Origin: an uncultured Clostridia bacterium
GTDB lineage: Bacteria; Bacillota; Clostridia; Christensenellales; Borkfalkiaceae
Direction of reading: 5' to 3'
NCBI GenBank assembly: GCA_937915565.1
Contig: CALDMH010000165.1
Coordinates: 1-29,788 of the forward strand
Length of the DNA: 29,788 nt
The notes beneath the pieces were generated by a model that had not been told where the DNA came from, searched no databases, and saw only the letters and a program-made list of their open reading frames with translations. Shown piece after piece: positions 14,653-22,898 of this stretch. The translations under genes were made by a program, and so were the position numbers. Every line of letters begins with the position of its first letter. Positions within the stretch are counted from its first letter, which is position 1.

Positions 14653-15351
14653 ATGTGTAAGCGAAAATCAATAGCGATTTTTAGTGTGTTGATTATATTC
14701 ATTGTATTGCTCGGAATGGTTGGTTGTGCGTCGAATGAAGAAGATTTTGAGGGTGGATATTACGCCATACTCGCACCGAAGGACGGCGAAACGGTTTCTC
14801 CCGAAGAAATGGACGCCGTTACCGAAACTCTTCGTTCGAGGCTCAATAATTTAGGGTGGTCGAAAGTGAGAATAATCAAATCTGATAATGGACTTCGCGT
14901 TGAAATTCCGGCAATCTACGACCCCAACGGCGTTATAAACCTTATCGACAACCAAGGCGAACTTCAATTCAGAGATTCCAAAGGTAACGTGAGGGTAAGA
15001 GGCGAGCATATCAAGGACGCAACGGCAGGTATCAATCCGCAAACGGGCGATAACGCCGTATTCATCGAATTCACCCCGGAAGGCGAAAAACTTTTCGCAG
15101 ACGCAACCAAAGCAATCGCGGCAAAAGAGGACGGCGTTGAAAACAAGTTTTCCATTTACCTTGGCGACAGATTGATTTTTTCTCCCACCGTTGAAAGCGA
15201 AATCAAGCGCGGCGGAGCTATCATTTCTCCCATCGAGGACGCGGAAACCGCAAGGGTAATTGCTTCAATAATCAAAAGCGGTTCTTTGAAAATTGCATTG
15301 AACATAAGAGAATTGAAACAAATTGACTCAAAACATAACAATAACGGCTAA
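14653..15351 (+). CDS. Lipoprotein made of the SecD extracytoplasmic head
   Basis: This 232-residue protein aligns without gaps to residues 51-242 of the intact SecD encoded at 16006, about 149 of 192 residues identical (78%). It covers the first extracytoplasmic domain, including GLRVEIPAI, GELQFRDSKGNVR, DATAGINPQTGDNAVF and GGAIISPIEDAETA. It stops before the first membrane helix of the SecD channel domain. Its own N-terminus is a signal segment ending MVGC, a lipobox with cysteine C25, so the head should be membrane-anchored outside the cell. SD GGGGGG and its own promoter and terminator argue that it is expressed. The C-terminal 15 residues diverge and are Lys/Asn-rich. It could be a competitor or helper of SecDF or a stray duplicate; I know of no described counterpart. 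Confidence 0.85.
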   Translation: MCKRKSIAIFSVLIIFIVLLGMVGCASNEEDFEGGYYAILAPKDGETVSPEEMDAVTETLRSRLNNLGWSKVRIIKSDNGLRVEIPAIYDPNGVINLIDNQGELQFRDSKGNVRVRGEHIKDATAGINPQTGDNAVFIEFTPEGEKLFADATKAIAAKEDGVENKFSIYLGDRLIFSPTVESEIKRGGAIISPIEDAETARVIASIIKSGSLKIALNIRELKQIDSKHNNNG

Positions 15352-15378
15352 AACCGTTGCGTATTGTCGGTAACGGTT

Positions 15379-15398
15379 GGCTATGTTGTAGCCTTTTT
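15379..15398 (+). terminator. Terminator of the SecD-like lipoprotein gene
   Basis: GGCTA (15379-15383) pairs with TAGCC (15389-15393) followed by TTTTT. The stem is short. A further AACGG/CCGTT hairpin lies just upstream, near the stop codon. Confidence 0.55.
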
Positions 15399-15412
15399 GT
15401 AATTATGTGCAA

Positions 15413-15445
15413 AACCTTCGCATAAGTATTAGCGGAGGTTTTTTT
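15413..15445 (+). repeat. Copy 2 of the yajC terminator hairpin, overlapping an SD
   Basis: AACCTTCGC (15413-15421) pairs with GCGGAGGTT (15432-15440), with one G-T pair, followed by TTTTT and then the ATG at 15446. From 15415 it matches 14401 at 27 of 28 bases. Its 3' arm holds GGAGG (15434-15438), the only SD of the next gene. The structure therefore either ends upstream transcripts or masks that ribosome site. Confidence 0.8.
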
Positions 15446-15829
15446 ATGGAAAAAATTAACGGCGATAGTTTTTTGGGGCAGTTTATTAAAGGTGTGATAA
15501 CGACGGTTGCGGTAACGCTCGTATGCGTTCTCGCATTCGCGCTCGTTTTAAGTTTAACGAGCCTCGGCGACGGGGTGATTCGCCCCGTGAACCAGTTTAT
15601 AAAACTTGCGTCGATTTTTTGCGGCGTGGCGATGTCCGTGCGCGGAGAAAAGGGTTTTTTAAAGGGTTTAGCGATAGGTTTCGTCGCCACGATATTGTCT
15701 TTTCTCATTTTCGGGCTTATCGGCGGCGGTCTTTCTTTCGGCTGGACGCTTTTAATCGACGTCGTTTGCGGGGCGATTATGGGCGGGCTTTCCGGCGCGA
15801 TAACCGTCAATCTTCCCAATCACAGATAA
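15446..15829 (+). CDS. Small membrane protein, TIGR04086 type
   Basis: This 127-residue protein uses the ATG at 15446 behind GGAGG; the frame is open to 15407 but without an SD there. It has four predicted membrane helices (about 11-35, 49-63, 69-88 and 94-118), Gly-rich, with the short loop RGEKGFLKG between helices two and three. Size, topology and position between yajC and secD match the TIGR04086 family of Firmicutes membrane proteins, whose function is unknown. No promoter of its own is obvious, and its SD is buried in a terminator-like hairpin, so its expression is a puzzle. secD starts about 175 bases downstream with its own promoter. Confidence 0.75.
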   Translation: MEKINGDSFLGQFIKGVITTVAVTLVCVLAFALVLSLTSLGDGVIRPVNQFIKLASIFCGVAMSVRGEKGFLKGLAIGFVATILSFLIFGLIGGGLSFGWTLLIDVVCGAIMGGLSGAITVNLPNHR

Positions 15830-15898
15830 TTATACCGTAGTCGCAGTCCCCTAATTGCCTGAAAATAAAAATAATAGTTATTTTTTTCGTTAAAATTA

Positions 15899-15927
15899 TT
15901 GACTTATAGCCGCATAAGTTATATAAT
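15899..15927 (+). promoter_or_regulatory. Promoter of secDF
   Basis: TTGACT (15899-15904), a 17-base spacer and TATAAT (15922-15927). The expected start is near 15934. It shares ATTGACTTAT with the promoter at 14525. Confidence 0.85.
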
Positions 15928-15937
15928 AATATAGTAT

Positions 15938-16006
15938 ATGAAGCCTATTATAGGGGGTATCCCCGAAAGGCTTCGGACAAACACAGGCAAAAGCAGGAGG
16001 CAATAA
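15938..16006 (+). promoter_or_regulatory. secD leader: 5' hairpin and possible 22-codon upstream frame
   Basis: GAAGCCT (15940-15946) pairs with AGGCTTC (15968-15974). Inside it GGGG (15954-15957) pairs with CCCC (15961-15964), making a stable hairpin near the mRNA 5' end with no T run. The same stretch is an open frame from ATG 15938 to TAA 16004-16006 (MKPIIGGIPERLR...), whose stop overlaps the secD ATG by one base, exactly as secD overlaps secF. It has no SD and would be nearly leaderless. It lacks a membrane segment, so it does not resemble known SecDF arrest peptides. Confidence 0.45.
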
Positions 16007-17289
16007 TGAGTAAGACTAAATCAATCGTGATTCTTACTGTATTGGCAGTACTCATTGCGTTTTTCGGAGCGGCAAGTTTCGTGAAGTTCGAAGTACCGAA
16101 CAGTTCAAAGGATTACGTGTCGATTTTCGGAACGATAGGAAAGGGTATTGACCTTGAGGGCGGGTTTTACGCCGTACTCACACCGAAGGACGGCGAAACG
16201 GCTTCTCCCGAAGAAATAGACGCCGTTATCGAAACTCTTCGTTCGAGGCTTGACGATAACGGATACACCGAAGCTACGATAACCAGACAGGATACCGGGC
16301 TTCGTGTCGAAATTCCGGCAATCGACGACCCGGACGAGGTAATGAATCTTATCGGCGACCAAGGCGAACTTCAATTCAGAGATTCCAAAGGCAACGTAAG
16401 GTTAACCGGCGATCACGTTACGGACGCAACGGCAGGTATCAATCCGCAAACGGGCGATAACGCCGTATTCCTCGAATTTACCTCGGAAGGCGAAAAGCTT
16501 TTCGCCAGCGCGACCAAGGCAATCGCGGCAAAAGAGGACGGCGTTGAAAACAAGCTTTCCATTTACCTTGGCGACAGATTGATTTCTTCTCCCACCGTTG
16601 AAAGCGAAATTAAGCGCGGCGGAGCTATCATTTCTCCCATCGAGGACGCGGAAACCGCAAAGACTATCGCTTCGATAATCAAGAGCGGTACTTTGGAAAT
16701 CGCTTTCCAGATAAGCGAATCAAAGGCAATTTCGGCAACTCTCGGCGATAACGTTTTGGACGGAGCAATGATTGCCGCTGCTATAGGTCTTGCGATTATC
16801 TTCGTTCTTATGATAGTATTTTACAGAGGAATGGGCGTGGCTGCGTCGATTGCGCTTATGATTTACGTAATTCTTTACGTTGCGGTTCTCGCGATATTCC
16901 CTGGCGTTCAGCTTACGTTCCCCGGAATTGCGGGTATCATTCTTTCGATAGGTATGGCAGTTGACGCAAACGTCGTCATTTTCGAGAGAATCAAAGACGA
17001 ATACGGCAACGGAAAGAGAGTTAAATCCTCGATAGACGCAGGCTTCAAGAGAGCGGTTATAACGGTTTTGGATTCAAACGTAACCACCGTTTTGGCGGCC
17101 ATCGTTTTGTGGATTTTCTGTTCCGGCTCGATAAAAGGTTTCGCCATAACGCTTTTCCTCGGCGTTTTAGTTTCGTTCGTAACGGCAATTTTCGTCACGA
17201 GATGGCTTATTAACGTTTTAAGGCCGTTCGGCGGAACGGAGGATGAGGGCGCTGCAAAACTCTTTAATCTTAAAAGGAGGGACGCATAA
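16006..17289 (+). CDS. secD: Protein translocase subunit SecD
   Basis: This 427-residue protein is a complete SecD. It has an N-terminal helix (about 6-25), GKGIDLEGGFYAV (46-58), the extracytoplasmic head to about 240, and then five more helices (about 253-420). The latter include VLMIVFYRGMGVAASIAL and the RND signature GIILSIGMAVDANVVIFERIKDEY, in which the Asp of VDANV is the proton-path residue. With SecF it uses the proton-motive force to complete protein export. The gene has SD CAGGAGG and overlaps secF by one base. The region coding for the head is duplicated about 1.3 kb upstream as a free lipoprotein gene. Confidence 0.97.
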   Translation: MSKTKSIVILTVLAVLIAFFGAASFVKFEVPNSSKDYVSIFGTIGKGIDLEGGFYAVLTPKDGETASPEEIDAVIETLRSRLDDNGYTEATITRQDTGLRVEIPAIDDPDEVMNLIGDQGELQFRDSKGNVRLTGDHVTDATAGINPQTGDNAVFLEFTSEGEKLFASATKAIAAKEDGVENKLSIYLGDRLISSPTVESEIKRGGAIISPIEDAETAKTIASIIKSGTLEIAFQISESKAISATLGDNVLDGAMIAAAIGLAIIFVLMIVFYRGMGVAASIALMIYVILYVAVLAIFPGVQLTFPGIAGIILSIGMAVDANVVIFERIKDEYGNGKRVKSSIDAGFKRAVITVLDSNVTTVLAAIVLWIFCSGSIKGFAITLFLGVLVSFVTAIFVTRWLINVLRPFGGTEDEGAAKLFNLKRRDA

Positions 17290-18401
17290 TGGCTAACTCT
17301 TTAAAAAACAAGAACATTAAAATAGTTGAAAAATTCTTAATTTCCCTTCTCGTAAGCATTCTCGTAATCGCGGCAGGCGTGGTTGCGATGCTCGTTAAGG
17401 GAATGAACCTCGGCGTTGAGTTTAAAGGCGGTATGACTTTTGAAGTAACCGTAAACGACGAAGTTGCCGCAACGCGTCTTACCGGAACTTACGAAGATTC
17501 GTTCAAAGCGGACGTAAACTCGTGGCTCGCTTCCGGCGAAGCGAAGCTCGGCGACGACCTTTATTCATTCAACCCCGCTTCAAACGTTCAGAAAGCCGGC
17601 GCGGACACTTTTGAATTCAGAGTCGATAAGGATGCGAAGAAAAACGGTGAGGCCTACGTTCTCGATAGCAAGAGCGATAATTTCAACGAAGTTTTCGCAA
17701 AGGAATCGGGGGCAATGAGCGTTTCGGTTAAAACGTTCGTTATAGACTGGTTTAAAACGAAGATGGACATCGAACTTACCACCGACGACGTTTCAGTTAA
17801 AACTCACACCATCGGAAACGAGGTAATGAAGTCGATTATCAAGAATGCGGCAATAGCCGTTGCTGTGGCTGCCGTAGTAATTCTTATCTACATCGCCATC
17901 AGGTTCACTTGGGTATCCGGTTTGGCGGCAATTCTCGCGCTTATTCACGACGTTCTTATTATGACGGCGTTCACGATTTTGTTCCAGATTCCGGTCAACT
18001 CCACTTACATCGCCGCTATTATAACGATAATCGGTTACTCGATTAACGCGACCATCGTTATATTCGACCAGGTAAGAGAATACGAAAAAACTCCTTCCTA
18101 CGCGGTTTTGAGCGACGCGGAAATTGCAAACAAAGCAATCGCAAGCACTCTTTGGAGGTCCATTCTTACCACGCTTACCACGTTGATAATGATTGTAACT
18201 CTCGCAATATTCGGCAACTCGACGATTCGCGAGTTTGCGTTCCCGATTATATTCGGACTTATTGCAGGCGCGTACTCTTCGGTTCTTCTTTCCGCTCCTA
18301 TCTGGGTATATTTAAGAAAATTATTCGGAATGTCCGGCAAAAGACCGAACTTGAAAACGAAAGCTCCAAAGAAAGAAACGGTAGAAGCTGTGGAAGCTTA
18401 A
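17289..18401 (+). CDS. secF: Protein translocase subunit SecF
   Basis: This 370-residue protein pairs with SecD. It has a first helix at about 15-37, then GMNLGVEFKGGMTFEV, the SecF hallmark. The extracytoplasmic domain (about 40-178) is followed by five helices from about 185, including AIRFTWVSGLAAILALIHDVLI and IIGYSINATIVIFDQVREY. The head is larger than in many SecF proteins because of an insert around 55-120. SD AAAGGAGG lies in the end of secD, and TAATG joins stop and start, so the two are translationally coupled. A strong terminator follows. Confidence 0.96.
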   Translation: MANSLKNKNIKIVEKFLISLLVSILVIAAGVVAMLVKGMNLGVEFKGGMTFEVTVNDEVAATRLTGTYEDSFKADVNSWLASGEAKLGDDLYSFNPASNVQKAGADTFEFRVDKDAKKNGEAYVLDSKSDNFNEVFAKESGAMSVSVKTFVIDWFKTKMDIELTTDDVSVKTHTIGNEVMKSIIKNAAIAVAVAAVVILIYIAIRFTWVSGLAAILALIHDVLIMTAFTILFQIPVNSTYIAAIITIIGYSINATIVIFDQVREYEKTPSYAVLSDAEIANKAIASTLWRSILTTLTTLIMIVTLAIFGNSTIREFAFPIIFGLIAGAYSSVLLSAPIWVYLRKLFGMSGKRPNLKTKAPKKETVEAVEA

Positions 18402-18415
18402 TAAAAAAACATTTT

Positions 18416-18443
18416 CGGGCGGACTTACTATCCGCCCGTTTTT
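18416..18443 (+). terminator. Rho-independent terminator of secDF
   Basis: CGGGCGGA (18416-18423) pairs with TCCGCCCG (18431-18438), followed by five T. The recJ ATG lies only about ten bases downstream. Confidence 0.92.
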
Positions 18444-18453
18444 GCATTTTAAG

Positions 18454-20733
18454 ATGATTATAACGAAAACTTCGCCGACAGGCTCAGAAAACTTAATAAA
18501 AGAAATATCCGAGCGTTGCGGAGTTTCGTGCGCGTTTTCAAAGCTTCTGGTTACGCGCGGAATAACTTCTGCGGCAGAGGCTGAAAAATTTATCAGACCG
18601 GACAAGAAATATCTTCACGACGCTTATTTATTCGGCAAAATGAGTGAAGCCGTCGAAAGAATAAAGCAAGCCAAAGATAACGACGAAACCGTCGTTATTT
18701 ACGGCGATTACGACGCAGACGGTATTTCGGCGACGACGATTGCTTACAGAGGTTTGAGGGATTTCGGGATAAACGCTTATGCGGTTGTTCCCGAAAGAGA
18801 AAACGGCTACGGGTTGACCGAGGCGGTTCTCGAAAGGGTTTTGGAGGAATATTGTCCGGACCTTATCATAACCGTCGACTGCGGTATTTCCGCTTATAAC
18901 GAGATAGAGGAGTTAAAGGACCTCGGCGTTGACGTAATCGTCACCGACCACCACGAAATTCCCGAAAAAATCCCCGATTGCACCGTTATAAATTGCAAAC
19001 TCAACGACGGTTATCCGTTCGACGGACTTTGTGGTGCGGGCGTAGCGTATAAACTTATTCACGCTTTAATCGGCGAACAGGCGGATAAATATCTCGATTT
19101 GGTAGCCGTTGCAACGATTGCCGATAGTATGCCGCTGACGGATGAAAATAGAATTCTCGTCAGCGAAGGTTTAAAACTAATAAAAAGCGGCAGATGCTCG
19201 AAAATTATCAGGGCTATTGCCGAATCGGGCGGGGCAAAGGAGTCCGGCGCGTCGTCGATAGCTTACACGGTTGCGCCACGCGTAAATGCCGCGGGAAGAA
19301 TGGGCGACGCTTATTCCGCTCTCGTCGCGTTCACGTCGGACGATAATTTCGAGATAAAAATGCTTGCCGAAAAGCTTAATTCTTACAATCTTGCAAGGCA
19401 AACGGAGTGTGACGAATTATATAAATCGGCAAAGCAAAAAATGAAGTCCAAATCGCCGACGGCGCGCGTTATCGTGCTCGGCGACAAAAATTGGAAATCG
19501 GGAATAATAGGAATAGTTGCGGCAAAACTAATGGAAGAATACTCGAAGCCGACTATTTTGTTTTCCGAAAAGGACGGGGTTTTCCACGGCAGCGCAAGGT
19601 CGTTCGGCGAGATAAATATTTTCAAAGCGTTAACTGCCGTTCAGGACGTTCTCGAAGGTTTCGGCGGACACGCGCAAGCCGCGGGCGTCACCGTTGCGCA
19701 GGAAAATTTCGACGCTTTCGAGAAGAGAATCAACGATTACGTTTCGGAAAATTACGGCGCAGAGTCGTTGCGTAAGGATATTGAAGTCGACGGAATCGTA
19801 ACGGGCAAATTCGGGATAGAACTTGCGCGGGAAATCGAGATGCTCGAACCTTGCGGAACGGGCAATAAACGCCCCGTGTTTGCATTGAATATAAACGAGG
19901 CGTACGCAACGCCTATAAAATACGGCTCGCCGCACGTTTCTTTTTCAACGCCGTATATCGATTTGATGTTTTTTAACGGATACGACAGTTTGGCGGCGTT
20001 AAATTCCGCAAATCTCAAAACAATTGTTTTCGAGCCGAGAATTTCGGTTTACAACGGAAGGGAAACGCTTAAAGGCTTCGTAAAGCTTTTCACAACCGTA
20101 ACCGACGACAGTGAAAGCATAAGAAATTCTCTTTTCGGGAATCAATTATCCTCCGCCGAGGAGGCTGACGGATATGAAGCGATTACGACGAAGCAGGCCG
20201 AAGAAATGCTTGAAAAAGCAAAAAAAGAAGTTTACGGAACGCTTTTCGTGGTCAATAATCCGGACACTTTGAAGAGGATTAAAGGCGGCGAAGGCTTTGA
20301 AAGAGAGTTTATAAAGTCGTCCTGCAAGGGGAACGTAAACACCCTTTGCTTCGGCGTTTCGAGTGCGGATTTCAGCGAATACGATAAGGTTGTTTTTCTC
20401 GATAAACCCCTCTATAAGCCGATTATCAACACAAAAGCATACGTCAATAACGAGCTTATCGGCTTCGATTGCGAGGGCGTGAAAATCGATAGGGACGCTC
20501 TTATTGCCGAGTATTTGAAGCTAAAAAAAATAAGCGGCGGGTTTTCTTCGTTGAAAGACGCCTGCGAGAAATCGGGAGAAGAAAACGAAAAGCAAATCGC
20601 GCTCGCTATAAAAGTATTTGAAGAACTGGGGCTTATAACGGCGAAGAACGGAAGATACTTTATCGAAGCGGGCAAGAAGTGCGATTTGAATTCTTCGGTG
20701 ATTTTAAACCGCATAAAAAAATATAATACGTAA
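18454..20733 (+). CDS. recJ: Single-strand-specific 5'-3' exonuclease RecJ
   Basis: This 759-residue DHH-family nuclease trims 5' ends during recombination and mismatch repair. Motifs are DYDADG (85-90), DCG (142-144), DHH (165-167), PRVNAAGRMGDAYSALVAF, and later SARSFGEINIFKAL with GGHAQAAGVT. The length exceeds the roughly 570 residues of E. coli RecJ and resembles Bacillus-type RecJ with an added C-terminal domain (about 560-759). The ATG at 18454 is chosen; a TTG at 18442 in frame would fall in the terminator T run. Neither has an SD. The start lies so close to the secF terminator that the promoter must be within it, or expression depends on read-through. Confidence 0.93.
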   Translation: MIITKTSPTGSENLIKEISERCGVSCAFSKLLVTRGITSAAEAEKFIRPDKKYLHDAYLFGKMSEAVERIKQAKDNDETVVIYGDYDADGISATTIAYRGLRDFGINAYAVVPERENGYGLTEAVLERVLEEYCPDLIITVDCGISAYNEIEELKDLGVDVIVTDHHEIPEKIPDCTVINCKLNDGYPFDGLCGAGVAYKLIHALIGEQADKYLDLVAVATIADSMPLTDENRILVSEGLKLIKSGRCSKIIRAIAESGGAKESGASSIAYTVAPRVNAAGRMGDAYSALVAFTSDDNFEIKMLAEKLNSYNLARQTECDELYKSAKQKMKSKSPTARVIVLGDKNWKSGIIGIVAAKLMEEYSKPTILFSEKDGVFHGSARSFGEINIFKALTAVQDVLEGFGGHAQAAGVTVAQENFDAFEKRINDYVSENYGAESLRKDIEVDGIVTGKFGIELAREIEMLEPCGTGNKRPVFALNINEAYATPIKYGSPHVSFSTPYIDLMFFNGYDSLAALNSANLKTIVFEPRISVYNGRETLKGFVKLFTTVTDDSESIRNSLFGNQLSSAEEADGYEAITTKQAEEMLEKAKKEVYGTLFVVNNPDTLKRIKGGEGFEREFIKSSCKGNVNTLCFGVSSADFSEYDKVVFLDKPLYKPIINTKAYVNNELIGFDCEGVKIDRDALIAEYLKLKKISGGFSSLKDACEKSGEENEKQIALAIKVFEELGLITAKNGRYFIEAGKKCDLNSSVILNRIKKYNT

Positions 20734-20765
20734 AAAGATAAAACGGGAATTCTACAACTGAATTT

Positions 20766-22898
20766 ATGTACGAAGAGATTGTTGAAAGCATTGAAAAATC
20801 ATATCCGGCGGCAGAACGTGAAGTTTTAAAAAAGGCGTTTTTGTTCGCCCAAAAAGCCCACGAGGGGCAGAAGCGCGCTTCGGGAGAGGAGTATTTTACT
20901 CATCCGGTCGCCGTGGCTCAGATTCTCGTTGACCTCGGAATGGATTATTACACCGTTGCCGCGGCTTTTTTGCACGACGTAATCGAGGATACGCCCGTTT
21001 CGGAGGGCGACATTAAGGAAGCGTTCGGCGAAGAAATACTCGAACTCGTTTCGGGAGTTACGAAACTCGATAAAATCGAATTCAAATCCCACGAGGAGGA
21101 GCAGGCCGAAAACTTCAAAAAAATCTTCGTTTCGATGGCGAAGGATATTAGAGTTATCATAATCAAGCTTGCGGACAGGTTGCACAATATGCGCTCGCTG
21201 AACTTTCTCTCAAAGGAAAGGCAGCTCCGTATGGCACGCGAAACGCTTGATATTTACGCGCCGATAGCCGGGAGGCTCGGTATCTCGCAAATCAAGTGCG
21301 AACTCGAAGATTTGTGCCTTAAATATCTCGACCCGGAGGCGTATGAATATCTTGCCGTCAATATCAACAGTCAGATAAGCGAAAGAAAGGAATTCGTCAA
21401 TTTCGTAGTAAACGAAATCAAGAAAATACTGAAAGAGTCGAATATCGAGGGCGAGGTTTTCGGCAGGACGAAGCATTTTTACAGTATTTATAAAAAAATG
21501 AAGCGTCAGGGCAAAACGCTCGACCAAATTTACGATTTAACCGCCGTCAGAATAATCGTCGACACGGTTGACCAGTGTTACGAGTTATTCGGGAAAATTC
21601 ACCAGGAGTGGAAGCCGATTCCGGGGCGAATTAAGGATTATATAGCAACGCCGAAAGAGAATATGTACCAAAGTTTGCACACGACGGTCGTAACCAACAT
21701 CGGCAAAATTTTTGAAATTCAGATAAGAACGAAGGAGATGAACCGCACCGCAGAGTTCGGTATTGCGGCGCATTGGAAGTATAAAGAGAACAAGGAAAAC
21801 GCCGATTCCTTCGATAAAAGGTTGAGTTGGATAAGAGAAGTTATGGAATGGCAGGGCGGCCTGAACAATTCAACCGAATTTCTCGAAAGCATAAAAGGCG
21901 ATTTATACAATAACGAGGTTCTCGTTTTCACGCCGAAGGGCGAGGTGATAAGCCTTGTCAAGGACGCCACGCCCATCGATTACGCTTATAAAATTCACAC
22001 GGAAGTGGGCAATAAGTGCGTCGGCGCAAAGGTAAACGGTAAAATGGTACCGCTCAACACCACGCTTGCCGTGGGCGACGTCGTAGAAATAATCACTTCC
22101 AAGCTTTCCAAAGGTCCTTCGTGGGATTGGCTCAGGATTGCAAAATCCTCGGGCGCAAAAGCGAAAATCAAGGCTTTCTATAAGAAGGCTATGCAGGTCG
22201 ATAACGAAAAGCTCGGCAAAACTATGCTCGAAAACGAGGCCAAAAACCGCGGTTACAATTTCGGCGATTTGTTAAATCCGATTAGCTTTGAAAGGCTCAG
22301 CCAAAAGCTTTCCGTTTCCACTCCCGAAGAAATGTATGCTGCCGTCGGTTGCTCGGCGATAACCGTAAACAGCGTTCTTTTAAAACTCATAGATTTCCAT
22401 AAAAAAGAAACTCCGTTCCCCGAAAAGATTGCGGATAGCAAGGTGAAACGCAGTTCCGAGAACGTCGGCGGCGTTAAAATTAAAGGAATGAGCGGGCTTT
22501 TGGTTCGTTTTGCGGGTTGTTGCAATCCCGTGCCCGGCGACGATATAATCGGATTCGTTTCAAGGGGCAGGGGCGTTACCGTTCACAGGCGCGATTGCCC
22601 GAATATGAAAAACGAGGACCCGGGCAGGCTTCTCGAAGCGGAATGGGTGGGCGACCAAGGCTCTTACAGCGTTTCGATTCGCGTTATAGGCGGCGAGGAC
22701 GCACCCATTCTCGTGTGCGTGTCGAACGCCTGCACGGAACTGGGGCTTATGATTGTTTCCGTAAACGGAAGAATCGACGCTAAAAATCACCAGTCGATTG
22801 TCGAGTTTACAATCAAGCTCGGCAAAAAGGAAGATTTGGAGCTTCTTATCAATAAAGTCGAGCAGAACAGCTGTATAACCGACATATTCAGAATATGA
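20766..22898 (+). CDS. relA: Bifunctional (p)ppGpp synthetase/hydrolase Rel
   Basis: This 710-residue long RSH enzyme makes and degrades the stringent-response alarmone. The HD hydrolase domain has H70-D71 in AAFLHDVIEDTPV. The synthetase domain includes GRIKDYIATPKENMYQSLHTTV and EIQIRTKEMNRTAEFGIAAHWKYK. The RxKD motif (RIKD) is that of bifunctional Rel, not the EFDD form of RelA. The TGS domain (VFTPKGEVISLVKDATPIDYAYKIHTEVG) and a C-terminal zinc-finger/ACT part (FAGCCNPVPGDDIIGFVSRGRGVTVHRRDC, then ISIRV-like strands) complete the family layout. There is no clear SD. The stop overlaps the next gene by ATGA, and recJ precedes it by 32 bases, so the run recJ-rel-MBL-hemZ is probably one operon. 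Confidence 0.96.
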   Translation: MYEEIVESIEKSYPAAEREVLKKAFLFAQKAHEGQKRASGEEYFTHPVAVAQILVDLGMDYYTVAAAFLHDVIEDTPVSEGDIKEAFGEEILELVSGVTKLDKIEFKSHEEEQAENFKKIFVSMAKDIRVIIIKLADRLHNMRSLNFLSKERQLRMARETLDIYAPIAGRLGISQIKCELEDLCLKYLDPEAYEYLAVNINSQISERKEFVNFVVNEIKKILKESNIEGEVFGRTKHFYSIYKKMKRQGKTLDQIYDLTAVRIIVDTVDQCYELFGKIHQEWKPIPGRIKDYIATPKENMYQSLHTTVVTNIGKIFEIQIRTKEMNRTAEFGIAAHWKYKENKENADSFDKRLSWIREVMEWQGGLNNSTEFLESIKGDLYNNEVLVFTPKGEVISLVKDATPIDYAYKIHTEVGNKCVGAKVNGKMVPLNTTLAVGDVVEIITSKLSKGPSWDWLRIAKSSGAKAKIKAFYKKAMQVDNEKLGKTMLENEAKNRGYNFGDLLNPISFERLSQKLSVSTPEEMYAAVGCSAITVNSVLLKLIDFHKKETPFPEKIADSKVKRSSENVGGVKIKGMSGLLVRFAGCCNPVPGDDIIGFVSRGRGVTVHRRDCPNMKNEDPGRLLEAEWVGDQGSYSVSIRVIGGEDAPILVCVSNACTELGLMIVSVNGRIDAKNHQSIVEFTIKLGKKEDLELLINKVEQNSCITDIFRI

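Noticed and set aside
14653..15351. SecD-like gene as a pseudogene
   Set aside because: The frame is intact, with its own promoter, SD, lipobox and terminator, and the head domain is complete; decay is not evident.
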